Positions 1 through 6,288 of a DNA stretch of 6,501 bases are shown here, one piece after another. The position numbers and the translations under genes were made by a program. The notes under the pieces are model-generated. The model was given only the letters and a program-made list of their open reading frames with translations. It did no database searches and was not told the DNA's origin. Numbering within the stretch: the first letter of the stretch is position 1; each line of letters starts with the position of its first letter. The DNA is from Nitrospirales bacterium (lineage in GTDB: Bacteria; Nitrospirota; Nitrospiria; Nitrospirales; UBA8639): assembly GCA_021604265.1 (NCBI GenBank), contig BQIY01000135.1, positions 1 to 6,501 on the forward strand, read 5' to 3'.

Positions 1-14
1 ATTCCGTCTACCAC
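1..14 (-). CDS. Start of a downstream gene, probably flgJ-like (partial)
   Basis: Only the first four codons and part of the fifth are in the window: a GTG start at 14-12, reading M-V-D-G and then an incomplete codon. The start is supported by a strong Shine-Dalgarno sequence, AAAGGAG at 30-24, nine bases upstream. A TTG at 21-19 is only two bases from that site and is therefore less likely. The gene would begin 113 bases after the flgI stop, on the same strand. In many flagellar operons the gene after flgI is flgJ or a shorter rod-binding protein, so that is the best guess, but it rests on gene order alone. The visible residues are too few to identify the product. Confidence 0.4.
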
Positions 15-127
15 GTTTCAAGACTCCTTTCGAACCGTAAGATGTTCAAACCCATATCTTGTTTTGTTGTTCGTCTTTCGTCCTTCGATACTTCATCTCA
101 CTCTTTAGGCTTCACCGATTAGAATCC

Positions 128-1297
128 TTAAATCATTTCCATGTCTGCCTGAAGCGCTCCAGCCGCCTTGGCGGCTGTTAGAACGGCCACGAGATCCCGC
201 GGAGAGACGCCGATAAAATTCAAGGCTTTGACGAGATCCCCTAATGTAACCGATTGATCGATTTGAATGACCTGCCCCAATTCTTCCTCAACCGTCGTAT
301 CAGATTCGGCAGTCACCACCGTTTCACCAGCAGCACTGCCAATGAGACCCGGCGCCTCAGGTTGCGAAACATCAAATTCTGTTTTGATCTTAATCGTCAA
401 ACTTCCATGCGAAATAGCCATACTCGATAAGCGCACATGTTCACCCATCACTATGGTTCCGGTCCGCTCATTCACCACGACTTTGGCTCGAACATCTACA
501 TCAACATTCAGCCCTTCGACAGCTGCGATTAATTGAACAATTTTCCCTTGAAATGATTTCGGCATCACCACCTTGACTTGCCCGGAACTCACAGGCAACG
601 CCACCCCTGCCCCAAAATGCGTATTAATGGCATCCGCCACACGAAGCGAGGTGGTAAAATCAGCTTCCCGGATACTCAATGAAAAAGCTTTCCACTTTTC
701 AATGCTCAGATCCACAGCCTTTTCCACAATGGCTCCACTCGGGATAATCCCACCGGACTGCTGGTTTTTCGTCACGGATGTCCCGGAGGCCCCGGCTTCA
801 AACCCCGATGTCGATATCGGCCCCTGCGCGACAGCATACACTTGCTGATTCGGAGCTTTTAACGGCGTCAGCAATAAGGTGCCGCCCTTCAAACTCTTTG
901 CATTGGCCAACGAAGAAACCTGAATGTCTAACTTCATTCCTGGCCGAGCAAATGGCGGAAGTTTGGCCGTCACCATGACAGAGGCAGTATTTTTGGTCAG
1001 TAACTGAATCGGATCAACTTTGAGATTAATACCCATCGAATTCAGCATGGAAAGAATGGCTTGAGCCGTAAACTGCCCGCCAACGACGGAATCCCCGGTT
1101 CGATCCAGTCCAACCACGAGACCATAGCCAATCAGTTGGTTTTCGCGGACTCCCTCAATCGATGCAATGTCTTTAATTCGCGCCGCATCGCCCGTCAGCG
1201 GGATGCACACACACAGAAGCAAGAGCAGGATGGTGTGCGCACGCCTCCAGTACGATCCGGAGCAATATGGATACCGACCTGTTGCCCTGCGTCTCAT
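128..1297 (-). CDS. flgI: Flagellar P-ring protein FlgI
   Basis: FlgI is secreted to the periplasm and assembles into the P ring, the bushing around the distal rod at the peptidoglycan layer. From the ATG at 1297 the product has 389 residues. It has an arginine-rich N-terminus, a leucine-rich hydrophobic core at about 22-34 and a likely signal peptidase cleavage near residue 38 (GDA/ARIKD). The mature part of about 350 residues matches the usual family size. Family hallmarks are the near-N-terminal NQLIGYGLVVGLDRTGDS stretch (53-70) and the C-terminal block at 350-389 with GVSPRDL and KAAGAL. An open frame extends to an ATG at 1363 inside flgH, but that start has no ribosome binding site and would put an unusual 22-residue tail ahead of the signal peptide. 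An ATG at 1324 overlaps the flgH stop as TAATG and is a second alternative. The 1297 start has GAGG four bases upstream. It is the fifth gene of the flgF-flgG-flgA-flgH-flgI run. Confidence 0.96.
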   Translation of the reverse strand: MRRRATGRYPYCSGSYWRRAHTILLLLLCVCIPLTGDAARIKDIASIEGVRENQLIGYGLVVGLDRTGDSVVGGQFTAQAILSMLNSMGINLKVDPIQLLTKNTASVMVTAKLPPFARPGMKLDIQVSSLANAKSLKGGTLLLTPLKAPNQQVYAVAQGPISTSGFEAGASGTSVTKNQQSGGIIPSGAIVEKAVDLSIEKWKAFSLSIREADFTTSLRVADAINTHFGAGVALPVSSGQVKVVMPKSFQGKIVQLIAAVEGLNVDVDVRAKVVVNERTGTIVMGEHVRLSSMAISHGSLTIKIKTEFDVSQPEAPGLIGSAAGETVVTAESDTTVEEELGQVIQIDQSVTLGDLVKALNFIGVSPRDLVAVLTAAKAAGALQADMEMI

Positions 1298-1301
1298 GGT
1301 G

Positions 1302-1307
1302 CCTCTT
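1302..1307 (-). promoter_or_regulatory. Ribosome binding site of flgI
   Basis: AAGAGG on the minus strand ends four bases before the ATG at 1297. The spacing is a little short, but it is the only purine-rich site near any of the three candidate flgI starts. It therefore favours 1297 over 1324 and 1363. Confidence 0.5.
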
Positions 1308-1323
1308 AAGTTTTTGGTGATCA

Positions 1324-2031
1324 TTAAAATGGAATGATCCAATCGAGAATTCTGACTAGCCATCCCGGGCGCTGGACATCATCCACCACACCGAGTCCGG
1401 TATACTCAATTTTGGCTTCTGCAATCGCAGAAGAAATCACCGTATTGGTCGTGTCCAAGTCAATTCGCCGGACAATGCCTTTCAGAATCATCGTCTGTTT
1501 TTCACTGTTCACGGTCACTTCTCGTCGCCCCGTAATCCGTAAATCTCCGTTCGGCAAGACTTCGGTCACTCGTGTCGCAATGGTGCCAGTCAAGCTATCT
1601 TCACGGCTTGTTGATCCGCTCCCCTCAAATTCATTCTCCGTACTCGAATCAATACCGAGTCCATCAATGAAGGTCGAGGCAAAATTATTGAAACCGAAAA
1701 TCGACCCGCCGATAGAATTCCGATACGTTGATTCACGATCAGCGGTGGTATTTGCCGACTTGGACCCTCGATGTTGTTCAACAATTTCAACAATCACGAT
1801 GTCACCAATACGGCTCGCACGACGATCCTCAAATAAATACGCCCGACCGTTCTCTTCTTGCCACAATGAACCTGCCGTATCAGGAAGGGACAACGGTGGT
1901 TGCTCAAACGCCTCGTCTTCAACTTTCTGAACAGGCGGCGGCGGAGCCGCGCAACCGTAGAGCAACGTCATCAGCGCCACAGCTAAAATGGCATAGGGTG
2001 TAAGGCCGTGTCGCATACTGAAGTCTCTCAA
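1324..2031 (-). CDS. flgH: Flagellar L-ring lipoprotein FlgH
   Basis: FlgH is an outer-membrane lipoprotein that forms the L ring around the rod. The 235-residue product starts with a lipoprotein signal: a hydrophobic segment from about residue 10 ending in the lipobox LYGC, with the acylated cysteine at 27. A proline-rich tether (AAPPPPV) follows. Family features are GSLW (55-58), LFEDRRASRIGDIV (66-79), a serine/glycine-rich middle, VLPNGDLRITG (158-168), NTVISSAIAEAKIEYTG (196-212) and the C-terminal GWLVRI...PF. The start is uncertain. A TTG at 2031 overlaps the flgA stop by four bases and has GAGG seven bases upstream. An ATG at 2016 has GAGAG eight bases upstream and gives a tidier 22-residue signal ending at the same cysteine. 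Either leaves the mature protein unchanged. The stop lies next to the flgI start region, and the four-base overlap with flgA suggests translational coupling. Confidence 0.96.
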   Translation of the reverse strand: MRDFSMRHGLTPYAILAVALMTLLYGCAAPPPPVQKVEDEAFEQPPLSLPDTAGSLWQEENGRAYLFEDRRASRIGDIVIVEIVEQHRGSKSANTTADRESTYRNSIGGSIFGFNNFASTFIDGLGIDSSTENEFEGSGSTSREDSLTGTIATRVTEVLPNGDLRITGRREVTVNSEKQTMILKGIVRRIDLDTTNTVISSAIAEAKIEYTGLGVVDDVQRPGWLVRILDWIIPF

Positions 2032-2780
2032 AATTTAACCTCGACAACGCCTGCAGACCGTACCATGGCGAGGACATCACGGCCTGATGTTTGGTTCGTG
2101 ACCGTGATGAGCTCTCCAGATTGCCCGGAAGCTTTTGCCACCCCGAGCGTTTGCACAAACAGCCCGCCACGCCTCACTTCAATCATCACACGATCACCTT
2201 TGTGCACGAGCGGCGGCTCAGCAAGAAACGAAGACCGAAGCGGTTGATGAGGCGGCAAAGACCGTGCGGCCTGCTTCCCAATGATGTCCTTGGGATCCAT
2301 CAGAACATCTTGACTCAACGTTCGAAGATTCACGGTTCTTTTGACTACGTCTTTTGATGTCAACACCTCGTAGACTTTAATCCAACGCACAGGCGTCAGC
2401 ACCTCGACACGGGCGGTCACCGATGCCACCACACTCACCGTCTTGATCAGTTGAGCATCCACCCTGACTTGCACACGAAACGCCCGACGGCCCGTCAAAT
2501 CGCTAAATCGATCATTCCGAACGTCTAGCCCCAACCGTCCGGCAGGCACTTCAATTGGCTTTTTGGGGAAGAGGACCTGAAGCTCTAGCTGCATATTTTT
2601 CGATTCGAATCGTGTGCGGAGATCGTCCATAATCGTCTGGTGTAGCTGTCGAATCTCTATTCGTTGCGTCTCGACTTGCGGCTGCTCGATGGTCCTGGCA
2701 AACGCGGATTCACTTGAGACTCCATGCATCACGCTCAAGCACAGACTCAGGACCAATTCACCTATCAGGACTCTCTTCAT
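2028..2780 (-). CDS. flgA: Flagellar P-ring assembly chaperone FlgA
   Basis: FlgA is a periplasmic chaperone that binds FlgI subunits and is needed for P-ring assembly; it is not part of the finished flagellum. The product has 250 residues with an N-terminal signal peptide (hydrophobic about 4-20) and a plausible cleavage after AFA at residue 28. The N-terminal half is variable. Residues about 130-190 look like the SAF-type region of FlgA, with VLTSKDVV (139-146) and a lysine- and proline-containing KQAARSLPPHQPL (169-181). The C-terminal beta-rich part carries the typical V-HKGDRVMIEVRRGGLFV and the closing pattern of ITVTNQTSGRDVLAMV and GVVEV. It lies three bases after flgG, and its Shine-Dalgarno sequence (AAGGCGG at 2793-2787, six bases from the ATG) sits in the last codons of flgG, which implies coupling. 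Its position between flgG and flgH is common outside enterics, where flgA is instead divergent from flgB. Confidence 0.93.
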   Translation of the reverse strand: MKRVLIGELVLSLCLSVMHGVSSESAFARTIEQPQVETQRIEIRQLHQTIMDDLRTRFESKNMQLELQVLFPKKPIEVPAGRLGLDVRNDRFSDLTGRRAFRVQVRVDAQLIKTVSVVASVTARVEVLTPVRWIKVYEVLTSKDVVKRTVNLRTLSQDVLMDPKDIIGKQAARSLPPHQPLRSSFLAEPPLVHKGDRVMIEVRRGGLFVQTLGVAKASGQSGELITVTNQTSGRDVLAMVRSAGVVEVKF

Positions 2781-2783
2781 ATC

Positions 2784-3575
2784 TTACCGCCTTAGATTAT
2801 TCGCCACCTGCATCATGTCGTCTGATGCTTGAATGGCCTTGGCATTCAGTTCATAACTGCGTTGCGCAATGATCATATTCACCATTTCATCGGCAATATT
2901 GACATTCGAGGTTTCGAGAAACCCTTGCTGAATCAATCCGAATCCCGTCGAAAATCCTGGAGTCCCTTGCTGAGCTGGACCAGAAGCCGCACTTTCAATA
3001 AACAGATTATCACCTCGAGCCACCAGACCAGCAGGATTATCAAACCGAACAAGTTGGATTTGTCCAATTTGTGTTGCCGTTGCGACACCAGGCAGCAAAG
3101 CCGAAACGGTGCCATCCTGACCAATGTCAATTTTCAATGCCCCAGAAGGAACAGTGATGGTTGGCACAAGCGTATCTCCATCTCCCGTGACGACATTCCC
3201 CGTACTATCTTGCTTAAACGAGCCACCTCGGGTATACATGGTCGTGCCGTCAGGACGGGTCACCTGAAACATTCCGCGCCCTTCAATGGCCAAGTCCAAA
3301 TCATTAAAGGTTTGCTTTAGATTTCCCTGGACGAACTCTTTCGATACCGTCACCGGACGAACACCAAGTCCGACTTGGATCCCAACAGGAAATACGCCGA
3401 CCGTTGAGGCACTAGACCCCGGCAATCGCTGAATTTGATAGAGTAAATCGGCAAACTCGGCACGCCCTCGCTTAAATCCCGTGGTATTGACGTTAGCTAA
3501 ATTATGCGCAATCGTATCGATATTTAATTGCTGAGCGAACATGCCCGTCGCCGCGGTATGCATGGCACGAATCAT
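2784..3575 (-). CDS. flgG: Flagellar distal rod protein FlgG
   Basis: FlgG forms the distal rod, the drive shaft that passes through the P and L rings; it is exported by the flagellar type III apparatus and has no signal peptide. The product has 263 residues, matching the usual length of about 260. The N-terminal rod motif is textbook: MIRAMHTAATGM, then HNLANVNTTGFKR (24-36) and the FADLLYQ segment (41-47) characteristic of FlgG. The central domain holds NDLDLAIEGRGMFQV (91-105) and YTRGGSF (114-120). The C-terminal helix has GFLETSNVNIADEMVNMI (218-235) and AQRSYELNAKAI (237-248), ending VANNLRR. The ATG has AGAGGAG eight bases upstream (3590-3584). A 101-base spacer (3576-3676) separates it from flgF; I saw no promoter or terminator in that spacer. 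Confidence 0.97.
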   Translation of the reverse strand: MIRAMHTAATGMFAQQLNIDTIAHNLANVNTTGFKRGRAEFADLLYQIQRLPGSSASTVGVFPVGIQVGLGVRPVTVSKEFVQGNLKQTFNDLDLAIEGRGMFQVTRPDGTTMYTRGGSFKQDSTGNVVTGDGDTLVPTITVPSGALKIDIGQDGTVSALLPGVATATQIGQIQLVRFDNPAGLVARGDNLFIESAASGPAQQGTPGFSTGFGLIQQGFLETSNVNIADEMVNMIIAQRSYELNAKAIQASDDMMQVANNLRR

Positions 3576-3676
3576 ATAGATTTCTCCTCTGACATTTCAG
3601 ACATCACCTCAAGATCTCATCTGCATTCTCAACCTCATGCGGGATCTTCTTCACCGCACCCCACGCACGACATCAC

Positions 3677-4396
3677 TTACCCTTGAACTCGCGCGACTTG
3701 TATGACCTGACTCGCTAATTCATCCATCGTTTGAATAGCCTTTTGCATTTGCTCGTACGCCCGCGTCACTTTAATCAACTCCACCATATCCATACCCGGG
3801 TTAATATTGGAATTTTCTAACATGCCCTGCTGAACCGAGGTATCGTTGGCGACCTCGACATTTTCTGGAATGATCCAGTATAAATCGCCAGCCTTGACAG
3901 GAGTCGTCGTCGGGAGAAGCTTCTCAATTCGTAATTGACCAGCCACAGTATTATTGACACTCACCTCACCATTTCGATCGATCGCAATCTCTCCAGGTGG
4001 GACTTTTATGGGTCCCGCTTTCCCCAATACCGGATCTCCTGTATGCGTAATAATTTCCCCATTTTCGTTTTGAAAGAGACGCCCACCTCGAAAATGCCGA
4101 TCGCCATCAGCCGTCTTGACCACAAGAAAACCCGGCCCATTGAGTGCAACATCCAGCTTTCGGCCAGTTTGTTCGAGTGCGCCTTGATCAACCTCCGGGA
4201 TAATTCTGCCAACGCGAGGAAATAAATCCATACCGGCAATTGGCCGTCCAGATACGCTACCAAGAATGGTTTCAAACACTGGCTTATCTTTCTTATAGCC
4301 AGTGGTATTGACGTTGCCAATATTATGAGAAAGTACTTCTAAACGTCGTTCAAAAGAGATGGCCCCGGCTAACGGCGGATAAATACCACGATTCAT
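3677..4396 (-). CDS. flgF: Flagellar rod protein FlgF
   Basis: FlgF is a minor rod protein joining the proximal rod to FlgG, exported by the flagellar secretion system. The product has 239 residues, near the family norm. The N-terminal rod motif is HNIGNVNTTGYKKDKPVFE (24-42). The central region carries LDVALNGPGFLVVKT (81-95) with FRGGRLFQNENG (102-113). The C-terminus has GMLENSNINPGMDMVELI (191-208) and RAYEQMQKAI (212-221). It begins MNRGIYPPLAGA, as FlgF proteins do, and lacks the FADLLYQ segment seen in the neighbouring FlgG; this and gene order separate the two paralogues. The ATG has AGGAG six bases upstream (4407-4403). It is the first gene of the rod and ring operon, just downstream of a sigma-54 promoter, so its expression probably needs RpoN and a flagellar activator of the NtrC family. 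Confidence 0.94.
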   Translation of the reverse strand: MNRGIYPPLAGAISFERRLEVLSHNIGNVNTTGYKKDKPVFETILGSVSGRPIAGMDLFPRVGRIIPEVDQGALEQTGRKLDVALNGPGFLVVKTADGDRHFRGGRLFQNENGEIITHTGDPVLGKAGPIKVPPGEIAIDRNGEVSVNNTVAGQLRIEKLLPTTTPVKAGDLYWIIPENVEVANDTSVQQGMLENSNINPGMDMVELIKVTRAYEQMQKAIQTMDELASQVIQVARVQG

Positions 4397-4432
4397 GGTC
4401 TTCTCCTGAGAAGGTTAATCTGCAGGCTATCG

Positions 4433-4449
4433 AAGCAACGGACATGCCA
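4433..4449 (-). promoter_or_regulatory. Sigma-54 (RpoN) promoter of the flgFGAHI operon
   Basis: The minus strand reads TGGCATGTCCGTTGCTT here. The -24/-12 consensus is TGGCACG, four bases, TTGCW. The site differs only at the sixth base (T for C) and has the required ten bases between GG and GC. With C at 4435 as -12, transcription would start near 4423, leaving an untranslated leader of about 27 bases before the flgF ATG at 4396, enough for the AGGAG at 4407-4403. It is intergenic, correctly oriented and in front of a rod gene operon, a class often controlled by RpoN. Confidence 0.85.
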
Positions 4450-4534
4450 AGGTAGAAACAGTATGAACGATACAGGGGCTGAGATACGAAATGAGGCAAG
4501 AAAGCCGTGAAAAATTAAACAAATCTCTTCATAC

Positions 4535-4545
4535 AGTCCAGGACT
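4535..4545. promoter_or_regulatory. Possible activator binding site upstream of the sigma-54 promoter
   Basis: AGTCC-A-GGACT is a perfect inverted repeat centred about 117 bases upstream of the predicted flgF transcription start. Activators of sigma-54 promoters bind dimeric sites typically some 80-150 bases upstream, so position and symmetry fit. Such short palindromes also arise by chance, and no known flagellar activator consensus was recognised. Confidence 0.25.
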
Positions 4546-4729
4546 ATCAGAAGCACATGCGGTTTTCTTCCAATGTGACGTCTGACTTGTTTTTTACGTT
4601 TACTCGTTTACAAGGAAAATCTTGCCGACTCAAGGGTGTTGTCTACCCATCAACACACACCAAATCATGGAAGAACGGGTCTACACAGAAGGCGGGTTCT
4701 TGGAGAAGATATTTATCGGTATCGATGTA

Positions 4730-5473
4730 TCAGGGATTCACGAAGGGATTTCGCGGTAGCGTCGGAGCATGCGTATGACGAAGAACGACAATTTCCACAC
4801 GACGATTCGCACTTCGGCCTTTGGCCGTATCATTTGAGGCAACAGGACGATAGCCGGCATAGCTTATGGCGGAAAATCGCTGAGGATCTAAGCCACGAAT
4901 ATCGGTAAAATATCGAACAAGGACACTGGCTCGTGAGGCCGACAACTCCCAATTCGAAGGAAAGGCCGCAGCACGAATGGGTACAGAATCGGAATGACCT
5001 TCGACGCTAATATAATTGGGCAAATCTTTCACCAATCCCGAGATCAAGTCTAAAAACTCTTTAACCTCTGGACGAATACTGGCACTTCCGCTGGCAAATA
5101 AGGCGTCATCAGAAATACGAATATTCAACCCTCGCTTCCCTGACGTCACTGACACGCCATCTGGAAGTTTCGTGCCCTGTATCGCGTTCGCAATTTTCAC
5201 ATAGGCACGGACATTTTGCTTGATCTTCGACTCTTCATTTGTCAGCACTTCTTTCCGTTTCGAGAAAGGCAATTCAACAATCGTCGGGCTCCCCACTGGC
5301 TTGTGATTGCTGAACGCACTCACCAACGATTCACTCAATGTCCGATATTTTCCTTCATTGACTGAGGAGACGGCATACATCACCACAAAAAACGCAAAGA
5401 GCAACGTGATAAAGTCCGCATACGAGACCAGCCAGCGTTCATGATTTTCATGCTCTTCGTGTTTCTTTTTCAA
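4730..5473 (-). CDS. motB: Flagellar stator protein MotB (MotD-like)
   Basis: MotB anchors the stator to peptidoglycan and carries the ion-binding aspartate of the torque generator. The product has 247 residues. A charged start (MKKKHEEHENHERW) leads into one membrane helix (about 15-36). It holds the invariant aspartate at residue 20 in SYADFITLLFAFF, followed by MYAVSSVNEGKYR. The plug and linker region is about 45-110. A C-terminal OmpA-like peptidoglycan-binding domain (about 115-231) has VEGHSDSVPI (157-166), NWELSASRA (174-182), and GRSANRRVEIVV (219-230). The N-terminal stretch strongly resembles MotD, partner of MotC in pseudomonads. The start is a TTG with GAGGCGG five bases upstream; no ATG or GTG in the same frame offers a better choice. 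It follows motA by 34 bases. Confidence 0.95.
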   Translation of the reverse strand: MKKKHEEHENHERWLVSYADFITLLFAFFVVMYAVSSVNEGKYRTLSESLVSAFSNHKPVGSPTIVELPFSKRKEVLTNEESKIKQNVRAYVKIANAIQGTKLPDGVSVTSGKRGLNIRISDDALFASGSASIRPEVKEFLDLISGLVKDLPNYISVEGHSDSVPIRAAAFPSNWELSASRASVLVRYFTDIRGLDPQRFSAISYAGYRPVASNDTAKGRSANRRVEIVVLRHTHAPTLPRNPFVNP

Positions 5474-5478
5474 CGAAA

Positions 5479-5485
5479 CCGCCTC
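5479..5485 (-). promoter_or_regulatory. Ribosome binding site deciding the TTG start of motB
   Basis: GAGGCGG on the minus strand lies five bases before the TTG at 5473-5471. An ATG slightly upstream is followed at once by TAG and cannot start the protein. The site and the short conserved N-terminus of MotB proteins make the TTG start convincing. Confidence 0.7.
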
Positions 5486-5507
5486 GCCTTCTACATTGAT
5501 ACACTGA

Positions 5508-6269
5508 TCAGGACTTGCTTCGCTCGGCCTCAGAAAGGAACCCGCTCAGCTTTTCCTCTATCATACGAGGATTCTCACCTTGCGCGACTGAGACAAGCCC
5601 TTCAATCACCATGAGTTTTCCAACAATTATCTCTTTGGCCTTTAATTTAATTTTCCCCCCAAAAGGGAGAAAAACGAGATTTGCACCACCAACGCCATAA
5701 ATCGTCGCCACAAAGGCCACGGCAATACCGCCGCCCAACGACGAAGGATCGGCAAGGTTTTCCATCACATGGATCAGCCCCATGACCGCACCAAGAATCC
5801 CAACGGTTGGCGCATAACTTCCAAACGCTTCCCACACCTTGCCTGCCAAGGTATACTCCTCTTCAAACATCCCGACTTCCACTTCAAGAATCTCTCGAAT
5901 TTTTGGAGGTTCTGTACCATCAACCACCAACTGAACCCCTTTCGCCATAAGCGGGTCCGAAATATTTTTAATTTGTCCTTCTAATGCCAATAACCCCTGC
6001 TTTCGGCTCACATTTCCCAATTCGACAATCTGTGCGATAATCCCTTTTTGATCAACAGAGACATTTCCAAACACCATTCCCACACTCCCCATGGCTTTCA
6101 TGAAAATGGCCATCGGATAGTTGATCATTACCGCTCCAATTGTTCCGCCAAATACGATTAACGCGGCGGTGGGCTGGACAATCGAGCTAATATGGCCTCC
6201 CTCCAGCACCTGTCCACCAAGAATTGAAACGGCTGCGACCACGAGCCCAATGATTGTCAATATATCCAT
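5508..6269 (-). CDS. motA: Flagellar stator protein MotA (MotC-like)
   Basis: MotA forms the ring of stator subunits around MotB in the inner membrane, conducts ions and pushes on the rotor protein FliG. The product has 253 residues with four predicted membrane helices at about 4-20, 33-52, 151-170 and 180-202. The large cytoplasmic loop between helices 2 and 3 carries SRKQGLLALE, where R89 and E97 correspond to the charged residues that contact FliG in E. coli MotA. Helix 3 begins YAPTVGILGAVMG with the conserved proline (P154), and helix 4 contains AFVATIYG and ends at P202. IHVMENLADPSSLG between helices 3 and 4 is close to pseudomonad MotC. At 253 residues it is shorter than enteric MotA (about 295), as expected of the MotC/PomA group. 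The ATG has AGGA nine bases upstream. It lies 19 bases after a cheW-like gene and 34 before motB, so the three are probably co-transcribed. Confidence 0.95.
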   Translation of the reverse strand: MDILTIIGLVVAAVSILGGQVLEGGHISSIVQPTAALIVFGGTIGAVMINYPMAIFMKAMGSVGMVFGNVSVDQKGIIAQIVELGNVSRKQGLLALEGQIKNISDPLMAKGVQLVVDGTEPPKIREILEVEVGMFEEEYTLAGKVWEAFGSYAPTVGILGAVMGLIHVMENLADPSSLGGGIAVAFVATIYGVGGANLVFLPFGGKIKLKAKEIIVGKLMVIEGLVSVAQGENPRMIEEKLSGFLSEAERSKS

Positions 6270-6288
6270 GGTTTACGATCCTAAAAAT

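Larger units (their letters stand above)
4397..4729. other. Intergenic region between motB and flgF
   Basis: This 333-base gap contains the sigma-54 promoter and the flgF ribosome binding site at its flgF end. Farther upstream is a perfect 5-1-5 palindrome at 4535-4545 and a GACGTC palindrome at 4577-4582. Near motB are short inverted repeats (4636-4656 and 4671-4701), but no clear terminator with a long T run. No minus-strand open frame with a ribosome binding site was found. A plus-strand open frame from 4491 runs into motB antisense and has neither a ribosome binding site nor a recognisable product. The gap probably separates two transcription units. Confidence 0.7.

Noticed and set aside
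60..110. TAAAG followed by a CGAA-containing stretch on the minus strand after flgI, reminiscent of a sigma-28 promoter.
   Set aside because: The -10 element does not match GCCGATAA and the spacing is off, so it is no better than chance.
1334..1930. Long plus-strand open frame of 198 codons opposite flgH.
   Set aside because: It is the antisense shadow of flgH, which has clear family motifs on the other strand; no ribosome binding site or recognisable product.
3576..3676. AAGATC/GATCTT inverted repeat in the flgF-flgG spacer as a possible terminator or regulatory site.
   Set aside because: The arms are six bases, about 26 bases apart, with no T run; it would form only a weak structure.
4616..4656. 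Terminator-like structure after motB: a GTGTTG/CAACAC hairpin (4636-4656), then a small CTTG/CAAG hairpin followed on the minus strand by ATTTT.
   Set aside because: The stems are only six and four base pairs and the T run has just four bases, so it is too weak to call an intrinsic terminator.
4671..4701. Inverted repeat AAGAAC/GTTCTT just downstream of motB.
   Set aside because: A six-base-pair stem with a 19-base loop and no T run is expected by chance at this length.
4491..4778. Plus-strand open frame of 95 codons in the motB-flgF gap.
   Set aside because: It has no ribosome binding site, runs antisense into motB, and shows no recognisable domain or plausible composition.
5720..5745. GG-N10-GC pattern on the minus strand inside motA resembling a sigma-54 promoter.
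   Set aside because: The -24 element lacks the TGGCA core, the site is inside a coding region, and no gene starts just downstream.
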